From the NCBI GenBank assembly GCA_937868145.1, contig CALMMH010000009.1:1-6298 (forward strand): a DNA stretch of 6,298 nucleotides. The letters run 5' to 3'. The translations under genes and the position numbers were made by a program. Positions 4,989 to 6,298 of this stretch are shown here, piece by piece. The notes beneath the pieces are model-generated. The model had not been told where the DNA came from. It made no database searches and was given only the letters and a program-made list of their open reading frames with translations. Source of the stretch: an uncultured Phycisphaerales bacterium. GTDB lineage: Bacteria > Planctomycetota > Phycisphaerae > Sedimentisphaerales > Anaerobacaceae. Every line of letters starts with the position of its first letter. Position 1 is the stretch's first letter.

Positions 4989-5966
4989 ATGTCAAACACG
5001 GCGGTATTCTTCGATCGCGACGGTACGCTGATCCATGATCCCGGATACCTCAACCACCCCGATCAGGTGCAGTTGCTGGAGGGGGCCGCCGAGGCGCTCC
5101 GCGAGTTGCGCGGACTGGGCTACAAGACGGTGGTCGTCTCGAACCAGTCGGCTGTGGCCCGGGGGATCGTCACCGAGGAGATGCTCGAGAAGATCCACGA
5201 GCGGCTCCGCGAGTTGCTGACCGCCAAAGGGGCAACGATCGACAAGATCTACTATTGCCCCTACCATCCGGAAGGCACGATCGAGCAGTATCGCAAAGAC
5301 AGCGACTGGCGAAAGCCCAAGCCCGGCATGCTTCTGGCCGCGGCCCAGGAGATGGACATCGACCTGGCGAAGTCCTGGATGATCGGCGACGCCGACCGGG
5401 ACATGGAGGCCGGCCGCAGCGCCGGATGCAAGACCATCCTGGTCAGCACGACCCGGTCCGAGTACGGCTACCCGGACAAGAGTCGGCCGGACCACGTGGC
5501 CGTGAACATGAGAGAAGCCGTCAACATCGTCAAGAAATATCATCGTTCTGTTCAGGAGAGCCGCACCATGCCGGCGTCACCGATAAACCACGAGGAGACT
5601 TTGTCCGCCAAGTCGGCGGAGATTCTGTCGATGGTGGAGGAATACGCAGCGAACGAAACGGAGAAACAAAGGCAGGAGGGACCGGCTCCCTCCGCAGCAG
5701 CCAGCGCCAGAACCGAGCAGCTCCTGGCCGGCATCCTCGAGCAATTGCGGGGAATGCGGAAGAGCGAGATGTTCGTCGCGGAGTTCTCCCTGCTGCGGCT
5801 GATCGCGGGCGTCGTGCAGGTCTTTGTCCCCTTCTGCCTGCTGATGGCCCTGTGGTTCCTGATGGGCACGACCCGACACGACAACAACGTCTTTGTGGCC
5901 TTGGGCTTCGCGATCACCCTGCAGACGATGGCGATGACGTTCTACGTGATGCACGGACGCCGATAG
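4989..5966 (+). CDS. gmhB: D-glycero-beta-D-manno-heptose-1,7-bisphosphate 7-phosphatase (HAD-IIIA) with C-terminal membrane extension
   Basis: GmhB removes the 7-phosphate from heptose 1,7-bisphosphate between the two HldE steps. Residues 1 to about 187 are the HAD phosphatase: FFDRDGT (7-13, Asp9 nucleophile and Asp11), VVVSNQS (48-54), RKPKPGM (108-114) and GDADRDMEAG (133-142). The 325-residue product is far longer than the usual 180-190. Two features are odd. First, E. coli zinc ligands Cys92, His94, Cys107 and Cys109 align with Cys90, Tyr92, Ser105 and Trp107, so the zinc site is essentially gone. Second, residues 194-325 form an added tail: a charged, partly helical linker, then two hydrophobic segments (about 271-293 and 301-321) joined by TTRHDNN and ending MHGRR. 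Basic residues before and after suggest both ends face the cytoplasm, tethering the phosphatase to the inner membrane. An internal ribosome site and ATG at the junction leave open a second product. It is three bases from the next gene. Confidence 0.9.
   Translation: MSNTAVFFDRDGTLIHDPGYLNHPDQVQLLEGAAEALRELRGLGYKTVVVSNQSAVARGIVTEEMLEKIHERLRELLTAKGATIDKIYYCPYHPEGTIEQYRKDSDWRKPKPGMLLAAAQEMDIDLAKSWMIGDADRDMEAGRSAGCKTILVSTTRSEYGYPDKSRPDHVAVNMREAVNIVKKYHRSVQESRTMPASPINHEETLSAKSAEILSMVEEYAANETEKQRQEGPAPSAAASARTEQLLAGILEQLRGMRKSEMFVAEFSLLRLIAGVVQVFVPFCLLMALWFLMGTTRHDNNVFVALGFAITLQTMAMTFYVMHGRR
5554..5558 (+). promoter_or_regulatory. Internal ribosome-binding site before an in-frame ATG at the GmhB domain junction
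   Basis: AGGAG lies nine bases before an in-frame ATG at 5568 (residue 194 of the long product). Initiation there would make a separate protein of 132 residues with two membrane helices. The match is a good Shine-Dalgarno, and it falls exactly where the phosphatase domain ends. Confidence 0.35.
5568..5966 (+). other. Two-helix membrane domain, possibly also translated on its own (132 aa)
   Basis: This segment of the gmhB reading frame codes a linker rich in Glu, Ala and Ser (with TEKQRQEGPAPSAAASA), a helical stretch LLAGILEQLRGMRK, then two membrane helices. I do not recognise the family. It reads as a formerly separate small membrane-protein gene whose upstream neighbour lost its stop codon, or as a genuine fused domain. 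The internal ribosome site at 5554-5558 would permit independent expression. No catalytic motif is visible. Confidence 0.4.
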
Positions 5967-5969
5967 ACG

Positions 5970-6298
5970 ATGGGCTCGAAATTGGCGAACGTGCGAACTC
6001 TGGCGATCCGCTGCCCGAACTGGGTGGGCGACGTGGTGATGGCCACGCCCGTCTTCGATTGCCTGCGAAAAAATCTGCCGCAGGCAAGGATCATCGGCGT
6101 GATGAAGAAGAGCGCCCACGGCATCGTCCGGGACGGGCCCTGGTTCGACGATCTGGTGGACGGCAACGACAAGACCTGGGCGGGCTTTCGCCGGATGCAA
6201 AAGCAGCTTCGGACCCTCTCGCCCGACGCCGCCATCCTGCTGACCAACTCCGTCCGCTCGGTTCTGACGATGCGTCTGAGCGGCGTGCGAAAGATCTA
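5970..6298 (+). CDS. waaF: GT9 heptosyltransferase, WaaF-like (5' part, runs off the window)
   Basis: This family transfers L-glycero-D-manno-heptose from ADP-heptose to the LPS inner core at the cytoplasmic face of the inner membrane. The visible 109 residues show LAIRCPNWVGDVVMATP (11-27), in which the WVGD aspartate (Asp21) matches the conserved Asp of the WaaF type. WaaC usually has a different sequence there. Further on are a P-x-A-x-I stretch (37-41) and ILLTNSVRSVLTMRLSGVRKI at the end, resembling the family's conserved NS...G segment. The ATG is three bases after the gmhB stop. No strong ribosome site is seen, so translation is probably coupled. The C-terminal nucleotide-sugar domain lies outside the window, so the choice of WaaF over another GT9 member is probable but not certain. 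Confidence 0.88.
   Translation, partial: MGSKLANVRTLAIRCPNWVGDVVMATPVFDCLRKNLPQARIIGVMKKSAHGIVRDGPWFDDLVDGNDKTWAGFRRMQKQLRTLSPDAAILLTNSVRSVLTMRLSGVRKI

Noticed and set aside
5577..6200. 207-codon minus-strand frame across the gmhB tail and the waaF start
   Set aside because: It is antisense to plus-strand frames with clear motifs. The product is His/Gln/Arg-rich shadow sequence.

Overview
This is a GC-rich (roughly 60-65%) window from a bacterium that builds a lipid A / heptose-core lipopolysaccharide. The genome is compact, with short intergenic gaps. A PVC-type organism, such as a planctomycete of the Phycisphaerae kind, is my best guess. It rests only on general gene style and on AT-rich intergenic heptamer repeats in a GC-rich background, and no marker gene here proves it.

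Layout. Positions 2-73 hold the last 23 codons of an unidentified plus-strand gene. It converges on a minus-strand gene (83-1510) for an exported 475-residue protein built from seven tandem units of 38 residues, which I do not recognise. A divergent regulatory region (1511-1705) follows. It contains a good sigma70-type promoter for the repeat-protein gene, a weaker one for the plus-strand operon, and two short palindromes.

From 1706 to the right edge runs a tightly packed plus-strand operon: lpxK (lipid A 4'-kinase), hldE (bifunctional heptose-7-phosphate kinase / heptose-1-phosphate adenylyltransferase), gmhA (sedoheptulose-7-phosphate isomerase), gmhB (heptose-bisphosphate phosphatase) and the start of a waaF-like GT9 heptosyltransferase. 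GmhA, HldE and GmhB together supply every step from sedoheptulose 7-phosphate to ADP-D-glycero-beta-D-manno-heptose. The heptosyltransferase would use the sugar after epimerisation by HldD, which is not in this window. LpxK completes the tetraacyl lipid A precursor on which the core is built.

The unusual points are: (1) the 38-residue repeat protein with a near-invariant Gly-Trp every 38 residues; (2) a GmhB that has lost three of the four zinc-ligand positions of the E. coli enzyme and carries a C-terminal two-helix membrane extension, with an internal ribosome-binding site and ATG at the junction; (3) two heptamer arrays in inverted orientation in the gmhA-gmhB gap; and (4) a perfect TGACGCG-A-CGCGTCA palindrome almost equidistant from the two divergent promoters. 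The enzymes themselves are known families. The repeat protein and the membrane-tailed GmhB are the parts most likely to be undescribed.
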